Shown: piece after piece, positions 32,999-33,116 of the stretch | How the letters are laid out: every line of letters starts with the position of its first letter | How positions within the stretch are numbered: position 1 is the first letter of the stretch | NCBI GenBank assembly: GCA_030637745.1 | Contig: DAOWFX010000118.1 | Span: 1-33,116, forward strand | Length of the DNA stretch: 33,116 bases | Direction of reading: 5' to 3' | DNA from: JAGLOK01 sp023139005 | Lineage (GTDB): Bacteria; Bacillota; Clostridia; Christensenellales; UMGS416 | Position numbers and translations under genes: made by a program | The notes under the pieces: generated by a model | Database searches by the model: none | The model's input: only the letters and a program-made list of their open reading frames with translations | Told to the model about the DNA's origin: nothing

Positions 32999-33116
32999 AT
33001 TAATCACGTTCCTCAATTTGTTTCTCTATCTCTAAATTAGTTCGATGTTCAAACTAATTTATCGTCATCATAACACAATTGAATCAAAGTGTACTGAAAT
33101 ATTTTACGTATTAATA

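Overview
The window looks like chromosomal DNA of a low-GC, anaerobic-type Firmicute, most likely class Clostridia. This is inferred from the AT-rich intergenic DNA, strong GGAGG-type ribosome binding sites, many lipobox lipoproteins, two GGDEF cyclases, a DUF1638 protein, a CDGSH/glutamate-synthase-like flavoprotein and a YuaF/FloT-like pair. I see no phage, transposase, CRISPR array, tRNA or rRNA. All calls come from reading the sequence; no database search was run.

Layout. 1-920 (-): a HerA-like ATPase running off the left edge. 1127-1729 (+): a small membrane protein. 1789-4609 (-): three tandem lipoproteins behind a broken small membrane ORF. 4719-6866 (-): a flavodoxin / DUF4386 / quinone-reductase-like operon. 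7150-9003 (-): a fusion of CDGSH, 4Fe-4S, CDGSH and glutamate-synthase FMN domains. 9232-9918 (-): a membrane-anchored DUF2726 protein. 10107-12087 (+): an ECF sigma factor overlapping a membrane protein whose outside domain is a solute-binding-protein fold. 12172-13443 (-): a HAMP-GGDEF cyclase. 13867-16042 (+): DUF1638 and a modular lipoprotein. 16043-19878: a repeat-rich accessory stretch with a GNAT gene and an MvaI/BcnI-type restriction-modification pair. 19879-21522 (+): an LRR lipoprotein sharing its N-terminal domain with the 14636 lipoprotein. 21597-26696 (-): DUF3795, YdeI-like, a surface protein, three tandem nucleotidyltransferase copies (two broken) and a second GGDEF cyclase. 27038-30513 (+): a methyltransferase, an NfeD/flotillin pair and a zinc ribbon. 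30576-32998 (-): a seven-repeat propeller lipoprotein and a nitronate-monooxygenase-like enzyme.

Most unusual points. (1) The ECF sigma factor is paired with a putative anti-sigma factor carrying a solute-binding-protein ectodomain, which suggests ligand-controlled transcription. (2) The GNAT and restriction-modification modules are each bounded by copies of a 30-bp direct repeat, and they sit between two lipoprotein genes that share a new-looking acidic domain. A duplicated, hairpin-forming 130-bp element lies in the same stretch. (3) Several genes are interrupted: flotillin by TGA at an expected Trp codon, the restriction enzyme by TAA, the LRR lipoprotein by TAG, a small membrane ORF by TAA, and two of three nucleotidyltransferase copies by frameshift or loss of the start. 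All three stop codons are involved and TGA ends other genes normally, so recoding is less likely than gene decay or base-call errors. (4) A multi-stem intergenic structure at 13664-13783 encloses an orphan terminator and may be a small RNA.
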